A stretch of DNA of 22,222 nucleotides from a virus. A model generated the notes under the pieces. It saw only the letters and a program-made list of their open reading frames with translations, was not told where the DNA came from and made no database searches. The stretch lies in the IMG/VR virus record IMGVR_UViG_3300045996_003090, positions 1 to 22,222 of that record, one strand, 5' to 3'. Shown here in pieces: positions 12,143 to 19,657 of the stretch. A program made the translations under genes and the position numbers. The stretch's first letter is position 1. The number at the start of each line of letters is the position of its first letter.

Positions 12143-12593
12143 GGTCCTCGACGCGCTGGTGACGAAGACGCAGGCGCTGGCCCTGGAGCTGGCCGGCGTC
12201 AGCGTGCCCGTCACGAAGGGCAAGCAGCCCCTGCAGGAGGACGGCTCGGGCGCGGCGAACACGCAATTCACCGTGGCGGCCGACCAGCGGCCGAAGGACT
12301 TCGTACGCTTCGACTCGCTGCACGACCTGCACACCGTGCGGGCGCAGGTGGTCGTGTGGACGCCCGGCAACCGCGACAACGCGGCCAACCTCCCCACGCT
12401 CTCGGCGTGGGAGGACGCCGTGCAGGCGGCCCTCAACGCCAGCCCGTCGGGCCTGGCGGTCGCCGGGGAGGTGCTGCTCGACGTGCGGGCGACGGCGGGG
12501 GTGTTCCTCGACCGCGGCAGTTTCGCCGTGGGCTGGGACGTGAGCGCTACGGACGTGGAAGTGGACGTGGTCAGACTGAGAGGTGCTGCATGA
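12132..12593 (+). CDS. tail completion/terminator protein (putative)
   Basis: The 153-residue protein from GTG 12132 overlaps the previous gene. It has an N-terminal helix (MIDEVLDALVTKTQALALELAG), then FVRFDSLHDLHTVRAQVVVWTPGN and a C-terminal strand region ending VEVDVVRLRGAA. This helix-plus-sheet architecture, together with its place just before tail proteins, fits tail terminator proteins that cap the tail tube. It ends in an ATGA overlap with the next start. The function is inferred from position. Confidence 0.55.
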   Translation: MIDEVLDALVTKTQALALELAGVSVPVTKGKQPLQEDGSGAANTQFTVAADQRPKDFVRFDSLHDLHTVRAQVVVWTPGNRDNAANLPTLSAWEDAVQAALNASPSGLAVAGEVLLDVRATAGVFLDRGSFAVGWDVSATDVEVDVVRLRGAA

Positions 12594-13213
12594 CCGTGCG
12601 GACGATCAGCTTCAGCGGCAGCATCGCGGGCGTCACCTTCCGCGGCTCGCACGCGCGCGACGTGGTCGGCGAAACGAACGGCCAACCCACCACGCTCGCC
12701 GCGGGCTCGGCCGGCGTGCTCTCCACGCGCACCGACGACAACACGGGCGAGGTGACGCTGACGGCCGGGCACGGCCAGACGAGCGGCACCTATGACGTGT
12801 TCTGGGACGGCGGCTGCCGCCGCGGCATGACGGGCACGGTCACGGTCAACGCGCTGGCGCTGGACGGCGGCGCCGGCGACAACCTGCCGGTCGCGACGTC
12901 CGCGGTGGTCGTGGACAAGCAGGAGACGATCGATTTCGACAGCGAGTCCTCGACGCTGATGCTGGTGGCCGTCGCCCAGACGCGGCGGGCTAGCGTGCAG
13001 TTCCAGCAGGAGGACGGCACGCCCATTTTGAGCCTCGACCTGGGGCGCAACAGCGCGAGCCTGACGGGCGCGAGCGCCGAGGGGTTCGTCTGGGCCTCGG
13101 ACACCGCCGTTACGAACCCGTTCGGCGCGGACATAGGCAAGGTCGTCGTCAGCAACGGCTCGAGCGCGGGCACCAACACCATCACCGTCGGCGCGGGCCG
13201 ATCCACGGTCTAA
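12590..13213 (+). CDS. tail structural protein, beta-rich, unknown
   Basis: The 207-residue protein starts at the ATG of an ATGA overlap, with GAGAGGTG upstream. It is beta-rich with many Thr, Ser, Gly and Val residues (SGSIAGVTFRGSHARD and GEVTLTAGHGQTSGTYDVFWDGG). The C-terminal half (about 110-207) contains SSTLMLVAVAQTRRASVQF and NTITVGAGRSTV. It could be a virion surface or tail protein. Position between tail-completion and tail-tube candidates supports a structural role; no family is recognised. Confidence 0.65.
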   Translation: MTVRTISFSGSIAGVTFRGSHARDVVGETNGQPTTLAAGSAGVLSTRTDDNTGEVTLTAGHGQTSGTYDVFWDGGCRRGMTGTVTVNALALDGGAGDNLPVATSAVVVDKQETIDFDSESSTLMLVAVAQTRRASVQFQQEDGTPILSLDLGRNSASLTGASAEGFVWASDTAVTNPFGADIGKVVVSNGSSAGTNTITVGAGRSTV

Positions 13214-13229
13214 TCGGGAGGGCCCCGCC

Positions 13230-13658
13230 ATGCCCATGCGACGAGGCGCGGACGTAAAGGTGACGATCAACGGGGTCGCGTACGCCGTGCAGCGCGTGCG
13301 CGTCGGCGACCGCTCGCCGGCGCTCAACGTCTCCAACAGCGAGGGGATGCCGGGCAACCCGACGTACGACGTCGTCGGGGGCTTCGTCACCAAGACGCCG
13401 GATCTGCGCGAGGGGACGCTGGAACTGGTCAGCGCCACGTTCGACGAGGACAACAACCCCTTCGCCTCGCCGTTGAGCCTGACCAGCGGCAACTGGTACG
13501 CCGTGGACGTCTTCCCCGCCGGGCTGTCCGGGCCGACGGCCCAGTTCGGCAACCTGCTGCTCGAGGACGTCTCCCACGACTTCAACATCCCCGGCCTGCA
13601 GCCCGTCACGCTGCGATTCCAGAGCGACGGCCGGTACGTCATGGCCGGGGAGACGTAA
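13230..13658 (+). CDS. tail tube protein (putative)
   Basis: The 142-residue beta-rich protein (DVKVTINGVAYAVQRVRVG, EGTLELVSATFDEDNN, PVTLRFQSDGRYVMAGET) lies immediately before the tail assembly chaperone pair. In siphoviruses this is normally the place of the major tail tube gene. Its size and strand content fit a tube subunit that polymerises around the tape measure. GGGAGG is 10 nt before the ATG. Its stop TAA overlaps the next start by one base. The assignment is mainly positional. Confidence 0.65.
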   Translation: MPMRRGADVKVTINGVAYAVQRVRVGDRSPALNVSNSEGMPGNPTYDVVGGFVTKTPDLREGTLELVSATFDEDNNPFASPLSLTSGNWYAVDVFPAGLSGPTAQFGNLLLEDVSHDFNIPGLQPVTLRFQSDGRYVMAGET

Positions 13659-14170
13659 TGTCCGACGCCGATCTGCTCCTGGACGAGGCCGTCGAGTTCC
13701 CGCGCGAGGGCGAGCAGCCCTGGGCGTTCGCCGCCTGCGACCTGGAGACGGAACTCCGCTTCCAGGCCGAGCACCAGCGCTGGGCGCGCAACCAACTGGA
13801 GACGATGAAGGCCGGCGTCGCCGCCGCGGCCTATCACGCGGCGCTGGACGTCCACGTCGAGCACGTCGAGGGCAACCGCTTCGCCTTCGGCGGCGGCCTG
13901 TCGCTGGCCTTTCTGACCACCGACCAGGGGCTCGCCGAATACCTCATCCTGCTGGCCGGCAAGGCCAACTGCCGCGCCGTCACCAGGGAGAAGCTCGCCG
14001 CCTTGCGCCGCAGGGACCGCCCCGCGTGGGACGAACTGGCCGGCAGGGTGCTGAGGCGCGATTTCCCAAACCTGTTCGCGGCGCCGGAAGCATCGTCGTC
14101 CGCAGCGCCGGCGACCCCCTCACCTTCCACCACAGAGTCTTCGTCCTGCTCGCCGGGGAGCCCTGGCTGA
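13658..14170 (+). CDS. tail assembly chaperone, G-type (unshifted product)
   Basis: The 170-residue unshifted product begins MSDADLLLDEAVEFPREGEQPW and is helical through residue ~138. After the frameshift site at 14065-14071 it continues only into a low-complexity tail (SSSAAPATPSPSTTESSSCS), as expected for the short product of a gpG/gpGT system. Such chaperones bind the tape measure and recruit tail tube subunits but are not part of the virion. It lies between tail tube and tape measure genes, exactly the usual site. Confidence 0.8.
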   Translation: MSDADLLLDEAVEFPREGEQPWAFAACDLETELRFQAEHQRWARNQLETMKAGVAAAAYHAALDVHVEHVEGNRFAFGGGLSLAFLTTDQGLAEYLILLAGKANCRAVTREKLAALRRRDRPAWDELAGRVLRRDFPNLFAAPEASSSAAPATPSPSTTESSSCSPGSPG

Positions 14171-14400
14171 AGTCCCGCCGCGAGATACTGGCCATGAAGC
14201 GCGCCTACGTCCTCGACGTGCTGTTCTGGAAGCGCGACGACCGCGGCGAGCCGGCCTTCGGGCCCGAGCCGCGCGACGAGCCTCTGGACTACCTCCGCGA
14301 CCTGGCCGTCCGGCGCGGGCTGCCGCACCGCGAGGCGTCGGCGTGGGCGGCGAAGGCGCACGCCCAGGGCATGAGGAAGGGGGCGGACGATGGCGGATGA
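13658..14400 (+). CDS. tail assembly chaperone, GT-type fusion made by -1 frameshift
   Basis: Ribosomes slipping back one base at CCCAAAC would join residues 1-138 of the G frame to the -1 frame from 14071 (PVRGAGSIVVRSAGDPLTFH...), ending at the TGA at 14398-14400. The product is about 247 residues. The -1 frame has no strong start of its own near the junction but encodes a well-formed charged domain (EPWLKSRREILAMKRAYVLDVLF), which argues that it is expressed as the T extension. In lambda the GT form is needed in a fixed ratio to G for tail assembly. The stop overlaps the next ATG by 11 nt. Confidence 0.8.
14065..14110 (+). promoter_or_regulatory. programmed -1 ribosomal frameshift site
   Basis: C CCA AAC (14065-14071) is a canonical X XXY YYZ heptamer, and CCA and AAC are true zero-frame codons of the G gene (Pro, Asn). 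Seven nt downstream a 6-bp stem is possible, CGGCGC (14079-14084) with GCGCCG (14105-14110), which may act as the stimulatory structure. The -1 frame then stays open to 14400. Confidence 0.85.
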
Positions 14401-15454
14401 CGCACTGAAGATCGCGTCCGAGACGCTGCTGAAGGCGGCCCGCGAGCTCAAGGAGGTGCCGCAGACGATGCTGCGCGCCGCCGCGGAGCAGCGGTCGCAG
14501 GCACGCGCGACGATGCTGGCGCCGCCCGAAACGCCCCAGACGCAGGCGTCCGCCGCGTCGTGGCAGGAGCAGCACAAGGACGACGTCGAGGCGCGCCGGC
14601 GCGAGTCGGCGGAGGCGCTGCGCCAGGAGCGCGAGGAGAGAGATAGGGAGATGCAGGAGATGCGGGCGAGGGTGCGGGCGAGGGTGCAGGCGCGGAGGGA
14701 GGCCAGGGAGGCCGAAGCGCCGGGGCCGGCCCCGGCCGCGACGCCCGCGACCCACGAGATAGGCGGGCTGCGGGCCGACGTCGCCCGGATGCACGCGGAC
14801 ACCTCGCGGCAGGCGTCGCCGCAGGGCCTGGCGCAGCTCGCGGCGGCACAGGCCCCCGCGCCCGCCGCCACGCCGGCGGAAACCGCGGCGGCCGGGCAGG
14901 GGCCGTCGGCGATGGAGCAGTTCGCCCGCGCCGCCCGCGCCGCCTCGGGGGCGCTGGGGACGTTCCGGGCGGCGGTGTCCGCCACGGAGGGGATGTTCCT
15001 GGGCGTGGCGGCCAAGGCGTCGCCCGCCGCCGCGGCGACGTTCCAGGGGAGCATGGACCTGCTCATGGCCCGGATCGGCAGCAACGTGCTGCCGGCCCTG
15101 GAGGTCGCCAGCCGGACCGTGCAGCAGGTCGCCGCCGCGGTGCCGTCGGGCGCCGTGAGCAAGAACACCGCCGTGGCAGCCGTCCTGGGGCCGGGCGCCT
15201 GGCTGATGGAGCAGATGAAGGACAGGGGGTGGGTCAAGGACGACGGCGCGATGAAGCGCAGCCTGGCGGGCCTGCCGCAGGCGCAGATGGGCACGGCCGA
15301 GCAGTTCCACGACAGGGCGCAGATGGCGGCACTCAACACCGACGACGTGCAGACGGAGATCCTCCGGACGCAGTTGCAAAACCTCGAAGCGATCCTCGGC
15401 GTTCTACAGAACCCCCAGGGGCCGGGGGACCGCGTCGTCGTGCCGTTCCGCTGA
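14390..15454 (+). CDS. tape measure protein (short, putative)
   Basis: The 354-residue protein directly follows the tail chaperones. The N-terminal third is helical, with a highly charged coiled coil (EARRRESAEALRQEREERDR, about 64-105). A Pro/Ala linker follows. Then comes an Ala/Gly-rich hydrophobic region (about 178-275: AVSATEGMFLGVAAKASPAA and MDLLMARIGSNVLPALEVAS), which resembles the membrane-active part of tape measure proteins. These set tail length and help DNA pass the cell envelope. The protein is short for the class, predicting a short tail if the usual length rule holds. Start at ATG 14390, overlapping the chaperone stop. Confidence 0.7.
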   Translation: MADDALKIASETLLKAARELKEVPQTMLRAAAEQRSQARATMLAPPETPQTQASAASWQEQHKDDVEARRRESAEALRQEREERDREMQEMRARVRARVQARREAREAEAPGPAPAATPATHEIGGLRADVARMHADTSRQASPQGLAQLAAAQAPAPAATPAETAAAGQGPSAMEQFARAARAASGALGTFRAAVSATEGMFLGVAAKASPAAAATFQGSMDLLMARIGSNVLPALEVASRTVQQVAAAVPSGAVSKNTAVAAVLGPGAWLMEQMKDRGWVKDDGAMKRSLAGLPQAQMGTAEQFHDRAQMAALNTDDVQTEILRTQLQNLEAILGVLQNPQGPGDRVVVPFR

Positions 15455-15462
15455 GGTGAACC

Positions 15463-16512
15463 ATGCCCGTCATCAACGGCATCGACTTCTACGAGAACTC
15501 GGGCGACCGCAAGTCCCCGGTGTACCGCTGGGCGACCGAGAACAGCCAGGTGCAGCGGTCGCTGTACGTCAGGGGCCAGCCCCTGACGCACGCGGACCTG
15601 ACCCAGGCGTCGCTCGCGCTATTGGGCTGCGCCTACGTCAGCACGGACGCGCTGGGATCGGCCGGCGCGACGAGGCGATGGATCAACCGCCAGACGCCCG
15701 CCGCCTTCGCCGCCAGCGAGACGCCCGACAACCTGGAGTCCGCCCCTTACCTGTACTGCACGAGCGTCCCCGCCGCCGAGCCTTGCAGCAGGCCGGCCGG
15801 CATGGACGCGGAGGGTCGTACCGAGTATGCGTGGATGCGTTATCAGACCGTGTGGGAGACTCTCCCGTACGACGTGAAGGAGGACGCCGCGGTCCTGGCG
15901 CAGACCGGCCCGCTGTACGGACTCATCGGCGCGCCGGATCAGCCCGACGAGGGGGATTGCCTGAGGCGGGGCTGGTCCCTGACGCGGTACGTAACCAAGA
16001 GCGTCGATCACGGCGCCCAGACCGTCAGCATGCGTCAGGGCTTCATGAAGTACCTCAGGGGCGCGGGCGAGCCGGTCGCCCAGCCGATCCCGGTGGGCTG
16101 GCCCATGACGGTGGCGCGGCTGGTGATCACCTACGTCTGGCACGCCGTGCCGCTGGCCGGCATACCGTGGGCCGGCATCCAGGCCGCGCTCAACGGCGTC
16201 AACAAGGGCGCCTTCGACGGCTACCCGACGGCGACCCTGCTGTTCTCCGACGCCAAGGTCCGCCACTACCGGAGCGCGTTCGGCCAGCGCATCGCCGACG
16301 TCAGCTACACCATGATCTACAAGCCGAACAAGGACCCGGTGACGGGCCTGTTCATGGGGTGGGAGGCGATCATCAGGGTCAAGGACGGCAAGCGCCGCTA
16401 CTGGGTGTTCTCCTGCGACGGCGAACAGCCCGACGTGAGCAACCTGCCGGAGGGCCGGGCGGCCTTTCAGTTCGTGGACTTCGCCGACCTGTTCCGCCCC
16501 GACCAGGGCTGA
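15463..16512 (+). CDS. tail-associated structural protein, unknown
   Basis: The 349-residue protein begins MPVINGIDFYENSGDRKSPV, with GAGGTG 6 nt before the ATG. It has many aromatic residues, scattered beta-type segments (LVITYVWHAVPLAGIPW, VSYTMIYKPNKDP, KRRYWVFSCDGE) and several cysteines. It follows the tape measure and precedes the tail fibre, where distal tail or baseplate proteins are encoded. I do not recognise the family. An overlapping longer frame from 15456 is a shadow that only becomes coding at the tail fibre. Confidence 0.7.
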   Translation: MPVINGIDFYENSGDRKSPVYRWATENSQVQRSLYVRGQPLTHADLTQASLALLGCAYVSTDALGSAGATRRWINRQTPAAFAASETPDNLESAPYLYCTSVPAAEPCSRPAGMDAEGRTEYAWMRYQTVWETLPYDVKEDAAVLAQTGPLYGLIGAPDQPDEGDCLRRGWSLTRYVTKSVDHGAQTVSMRQGFMKYLRGAGEPVAQPIPVGWPMTVARLVITYVWHAVPLAGIPWAGIQAALNGVNKGAFDGYPTATLLFSDAKVRHYRSAFGQRIADVSYTMIYKPNKDPVTGLFMGWEAIIRVKDGKRRYWVFSCDGEQPDVSNLPEGRAAFQFVDFADLFRPDQG

Positions 16513-16514
16513 GA

Positions 16515-16808
16515 CTACCACGTCACCTCGTTGACCCGCCCGCGCGCGTACCAGACGAACACCGCGGCGTCCACCGCGCCCCTGTCGTCCTTCGTGCGCC
16601 GCTTGTAGATCAGATACCCACGGTCGGGGTCGGGGTCGCCCGTCTCGACGCCGTCGGGGTCGCCCATCATGCGCCGCACGTCCTCCACGCTCTTGCCGAT
16701 CACGGCGTTACGCAGTTCGTCCCGCGTGTAGATTTTCGTTTTGTCCGCGCAGCCCGCCGCGAGCGCCAGGGCCACGAAGCACGCCACGACAGCCGGCAGC
16801 CTTCTCAT
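16515..16808 (-). CDS. phage-encoded lipoprotein with BamE/SmpA-like core (moron)
   Basis: This 97-residue gene is one of only two on the - strand. It has a classic lipoprotein signal: MRR, a hydrophobic stretch (about 4-16) and lipobox LAAGC with Cys20. After cleavage the mature part contains DELRNAVIGKSVEDVRRMMGDP (about 30-51), like the BamE/SmpA-type 'GkS...V...mGdP' helix-turn, then GYLIYKRR and a final strand. Residue +2 is Ala, which in proteobacteria would favour the outer membrane. AGAGG lies 7 nt before the ATG, and a promoter lies upstream. Orientation against the tail operon with its own promoter marks a moron probably expressed in the lysogen, perhaps altering the host envelope or blocking superinfection; that role is inference. 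Confidence 0.85.
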   Translation of the reverse strand: MRRLPAVVACFVALALAAGCADKTKIYTRDELRNAVIGKSVEDVRRMMGDPDGVETGDPDPDRGYLIYKRRTKDDRGAVDAAVFVWYARGRVNEVTW

Positions 16809-16835
16809 GATGCGTCCTCTCGTCTGGGCAGGCGA

Positions 16836-16865
16836 ATTATGCGACCTTTCCGGTTCGTCCGGCAA
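16836..16865 (-). promoter_or_regulatory. sigma70-like promoter of the lipoprotein gene
   Basis: On the - strand TTGCCG (16860-16865) and CATAAT (16836-16841) are separated by 18 nt. The -10 matches consensus at 5 of 6 positions and the -35 at 4 of 6. It lies about 27 nt upstream of the lipoprotein start, leaving room for a short leader with a ribosome-binding site. Confidence 0.6.
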
Positions 16866-16874
16866 GTGAACGGA

Positions 16875-16883
16875 TGCTATCAT
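16875..16883 (+). promoter_or_regulatory. candidate extended -10 element at the tail fibre start
   Basis: TGCTATCAT matches TGnTATAAT at all but one position. A start site 7 nt after its last base is 16890, exactly the A of the tail fibre ATG, which has no Shine-Dalgarno. A leaderless transcript is therefore possible. No convincing -35 is visible. Confidence 0.35.
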
Positions 16884-16889
16884 GGCGTC

Positions 16890-18584
16890 ATGGACCGCGC
16901 CGACCGACCGGAATGGGGACGCCTCAACGACGGCGAGATGCCGCCGGGCGAGCTGCAGCGCATTGACGACGCCGTGTCGCGGCCCGTGGACGAACAGGGC
17001 GGCGGCGGCGCCATCGCACACCCCGGCATGGCCGGCGATCTCCAGGGCGTCTGGGGCCGCGTCACGGCCCTCTACACCGCGGAGGGGCCGGGGCCGGCGC
17101 TGTACCATTTCGAGCAGATCGCCCACGTCGGCGCCGAGGCCGTGACGGTGACGGACGGCGTCGCGGGCGTCGCGCAGGAGGTCAACGACAACGTCGCCGT
17201 CCCGACCGACGGCACCGCGATCTGTCACTTCTGGCCGTCCGAGGACGCGCACGAGGGCGGCGCGGCCGAGCGCTGGCGGTTCACTTACTCCAACGTCAAC
17301 AACTACGATGGCGACGTCATCAACTATTACGACGTCGTCGTCAACTACTTCAACTCGGTCCTCAACTTCTACGACGTGACGTTCAACTTCAACAACGTCG
17401 TCATCAACGTCACCGACGTCGTCATCTGGCAGGGCGACGGCTACACGATCTATGACCACCCGGTCAAGTATTTCGACGGCGTCTGGTGGCACTACCACAC
17501 GATCACCCTATCCACCAGTCAGGCCCACAATCTATCGCTGCGCGTGCCCGCCGCCACGGGCAAGGACCGCGTCGTCGTCCGCCTGAGTGCCGAGACGGCC
17601 CTGGGCGAGTGCGAGATCACGGGCGCGGCCCCGATCCCCGACACCGGCAGCGGCCAGGTGGTCGTCTTCGAGAACGTCACCGAGGACGTGTATTTCATCC
17701 TCAAGCACCAGGACGCCAACAGCGACGAGGCCAACCGCTTCGCCTGCCCCGATCTGGTGGATTACGAGCTGGCCCCCGGCGAGGGCGTCGTCTGCTGGTA
17801 CGACCCGGCCAGCGCCCGCTGGCGGCCGATCGGCCGCGCCGCCGTCGCGGAGGACGTGTACGTCAAGGTGTCGGCCAACGACACGACGACGGGCCACCTT
17901 TCGAGCAAGATCCAGGCCGGCACCGGCATCGGCATCGCGATCCTCAACACCGGCGCCAACGAGCAGCTACAGATCAGTTCCACCGTGCAGGAGGTGACGT
18001 GGAAGTACGAGCGTTACTACCTGACGACCGGCGTCTACTACCACGCCGGGCACCCGACCGACGTGCAGACCTCGAGCTTCCTCTCCGTCGGCGGCGTCGG
18101 CAAGCTGTGGGCCTTCCCCTTCGTCAGCGCGCGGCCCGCCGTCACGGACGCCATCGGGGTCACGACGGGCACCAGCATCCCCGGCGCCTCGATCCGCCTG
18201 GGGATCTATTCCAACCTCGCCGACGACGACATGCGGCCCGACGCGAAGCTGTACGACTCGGGCGACATAGACGCCAGCACGGCCGGAGTTTTGTTCGCCA
18301 GCACGGGCGGCGTGGCGTTCGAGGCGAACAAGCTCTACTGGCTGGTCCTGACCGGCGACAACGTGACCATCCAGGTGCGCGCGGCGTCTTCGAATCAGGT
18401 GTGGGGGCTGCTCGGCTCGACCACCCCCGGCGGGCCGCAGGGCGTCGGCTGGTACGCGACCGGCTCCTACGGGGCGCTGCCGGCGACGTGGCCCGGCTCG
18501 CACGCCCCGGCGACGTACACGCCCAACTCCGGCAATTCGGTCTACATGATCGGCATAACGTTCAGCTCGCTGGGCGACCCCTGA
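16890..18584 (+). CDS. tail fibre / host-recognition protein with heptad beta-repeats
   Basis: The 564-residue protein from ATG 16890 (GTG 16866 is an in-frame alternative) begins MDRADRPEWGRLNDGEMPPG. Residues about 136-184 form consecutive 7-residue units, for example VINYYDV, VVNYFNS, VLNFYDV and VINVTDV, with Asn at position 3. This suggests a fibrous trimeric beta-shaft. The next region is mixed (about 200-365). The C-terminal ~190 residues (YYLTTGVYYHAG..., SIRLGIYSNLADDD, YDSGDIDAST, ANKLYWLVLTGDN) look like a beta-sandwich receptor-binding domain. Such proteins contact the host surface. It follows the tail genes and lies downstream of the divergent lipoprotein promoter region. Confidence 0.75.
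   Translation: MDRADRPEWGRLNDGEMPPGELQRIDDAVSRPVDEQGGGGAIAHPGMAGDLQGVWGRVTALYTAEGPGPALYHFEQIAHVGAEAVTVTDGVAGVAQEVNDNVAVPTDGTAICHFWPSEDAHEGGAAERWRFTYSNVNNYDGDVINYYDVVVNYFNSVLNFYDVTFNFNNVVINVTDVVIWQGDGYTIYDHPVKYFDGVWWHYHTITLSTSQAHNLSLRVPAATGKDRVVVRLSAETALGECEITGAAPIPDTGSGQVVVFENVTEDVYFILKHQDANSDEANRFACPDLVDYELAPGEGVVCWYDPASARWRPIGRAAVAEDVYVKVSANDTTTGHLSSKIQAGTGIGIAILNTGANEQLQISSTVQEVTWKYERYYLTTGVYYHAGHPTDVQTSSFLSVGGVGKLWAFPFVSARPAVTDAIGVTTGTSIPGASIRLGIYSNLADDDMRPDAKLYDSGDIDASTAGVLFASTGGVAFEANKLYWLVLTGDNVTIQVRAASSNQVWGLLGSTTPGGPQGVGWYATGSYGALPATWPGSHAPATYTPNSGNSVYMIGITFSSLGDP
17295..17441 (+). repeat. 21-nt / 7-residue coding repeat in the tail fibre
   Basis: Six 7-residue units lie without gaps at 17295-17420 (VNNYDGD, VINYYDV, VVNYFNS, VLNFYDV, TFNFNNV, VINVTDV), with a degenerate seventh to 17441. 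Asn at position 3 is invariant in the first six and hydrophobic residues hold positions 2 and 4. Confidence 0.8.
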
Positions 18585-18639
18585 GCGGGCGTGGTTTTCC
18601 GTCCACCAATCGGCTATCATCGAGGGAGGAGGCACCCCG

Positions 18640-19146
18640 ATGGCACTGACGACCGCACAGCTTCAGGCGCTGAAAGCCAGCATCGACGCCGACCCGGCCC
18701 TGTCGGCGCAGCCCAACAACAGCGACGGGCACGCCGCCGTCGCCGCCGCCTACAACCTGCCGGCCTCCCCCGCCTGGACGATCTGGCGCAAGGCGGTGCC
18801 GCTGTCGGAGATCGCCAGGGCGCTCAACGGGACGGAACTGGCGGGGCTGACCAGCCTCAACCACACCCGCCTGCAGACGGTGATCACCCTGACCAACGCG
18901 GCGGGCGGCGCCGACCCCAGTGACGCGGACAACCGCGCCTTCTTCGACGACATTTTCAGCGGGGCGGGCGGCGTCAACACGCGGGCGGCCCTTTTGATTC
19001 TTTGGAAGAAACTGGCCACCCGCGCCCAGAAGTTGTTCAGCACCGGCACCGGCTCGGACGCCTCCCCGGCGATCACCGCCGCGAACGTGGGCGAGTCTTT
19101 CGTCTTGACCGCCTTCGACGTGGACGCGGCCCGCAACCTACCGTGA
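18640..19146 (+). CDS. conserved phage protein of the 'LTTAQLQALKASIDADPALSAQP' family
   Basis: The 168-residue protein begins with the helix TTAQLQALKASIDADPALSAQP and contains WTIWRKAVPLSEI, then DNRAFFDDIFSG, then LLILWKKLATRAQKLFSTGTGSDASPA. From memory this arrangement occurs in many phages of diverse hosts near tail genes, annotated as hypothetical. It is probably a tail-associated or virion protein, and its biochemical role is not known to me. GGGAGGAGG 7 nt before the ATG is a strong ribosome-binding site. Confidence 0.8.
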   Translation: MALTTAQLQALKASIDADPALSAQPNNSDGHAAVAAAYNLPASPAWTIWRKAVPLSEIARALNGTELAGLTSLNHTRLQTVITLTNAAGGADPSDADNRAFFDDIFSGAGGVNTRAALLILWKKLATRAQKLFSTGTGSDASPAITAANVGESFVLTAFDVDAARNLP

Positions 19147-19156
19147 GGGACGGCTC

Positions 19157-19657
19157 GTGGCAGCCATAAAAACCGCCTACGGCACGACGACCGCCGGCAG
19201 CGGCGGCCTGACGTCCCTCGCGTCCTCCTCGACGTGGATAGCCGGGTACGAATGGTTCGTCGTGGACAACGCGACGGAGCTGGCGCTGAGCTACCGCCAC
19301 GACGGCAAGGTCCGCGTCGGCACCACGCCCACGATCAACACGGAAATACGCATCTACCTCGTCGCCAGCAACGACGGCACCAACTGGCCCGACGTGTTCG
19401 ACGGCACGCCCTCGGCCGAGACGGTCACGAGCGCCGGCGTGCGTGACGGGTTCGCCAAACTCGCCGCCGTGCTGCCGGTGGACGCGACGACCTCCGACCG
19501 CGATTACCCCTACGAGTTCGACGCGGCCCAGGTGTTCGGCGGATCGCTGCCCAGGAAGTACGCCCTGTTCGTCGCGCACAACACGGGCGTCAACCTGAAC
19601 TCCACGGCGGGCAACCACACCTACCGTTACACCCCTATTTTCGCGACTTCAACTTGA
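19157..19657 (+). CDS. conserved phage tail-region protein; C-terminus replaced by the HNH2 cassette copy
   Basis: The 166-residue protein from GTG 19157 reads SLASSSTWIAGYEWFVVDN, YRHDGKVRVGTTPTINTEIR, WPDVFDGTPSAETVTSAG and FVAHNTGVNLNSTAGNHTY. From memory this is a widespread phage family found beside tail fibre genes, beta-rich and probably virion-associated. Its last ten residues, RYTPIFATST, are encoded by 19625-19654. A diverged second copy of this end, RYTPVYATST plus TAA, lies 718 bp downstream, beyond the HNH2 gene. The present C-terminus therefore appears to have come in with the cassette, keeping the protein functional. The 3' end overlaps HNH2 tail-to-tail by 23 bp. Confidence 0.85.
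   Translation: MAAIKTAYGTTTAGSGGLTSLASSSTWIAGYEWFVVDNATELALSYRHDGKVRVGTTPTINTEIRIYLVASNDGTNWPDVFDGTPSAETVTSAGVRDGFAKLAAVLPVDATTSDRDYPYEFDAAQVFGGSLPRKYALFVAHNTGVNLNSTAGNHTYRYTPIFATST
19625..19657 (+). repeat. recoded copy of the tail-gene 3' end (copy in use)
   Basis: This is the 33-nt segment encoding RYTPIFATST and TGA. It matches 20343-20375 at 24 of 33 bases. The first 11 bases are identical, and the differences lie mostly at third codon positions. Confidence 0.8.

Noticed and set aside
14662-14685. Tandem 12-bp direct repeat GCGGGCGAGGGT in the tape measure gene
   Set aside because: It encodes Arg/Ala/Val steps in a charged coiled coil and is easily explained by biased codon use and helix periodicity.
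15456-16889. A 1042-residue open frame running from 15456 into the tail fibre
   Set aside because: Its first 1434 nt overlap the well-started gene 15463-16512 and the - strand lipoprotein, and the translation there is Arg/Gly/Pro-rich shadow sequence. The tail fibre is better started at 16890.
18615-18620. TATCAT before the 18640 gene as a promoter
   Set aside because: The upstream bases match the -35 consensus at only 2 of 6 positions and the TG extension is absent. The gene has a strong ribosome-binding site and can be co-transcribed with the tail fibre.
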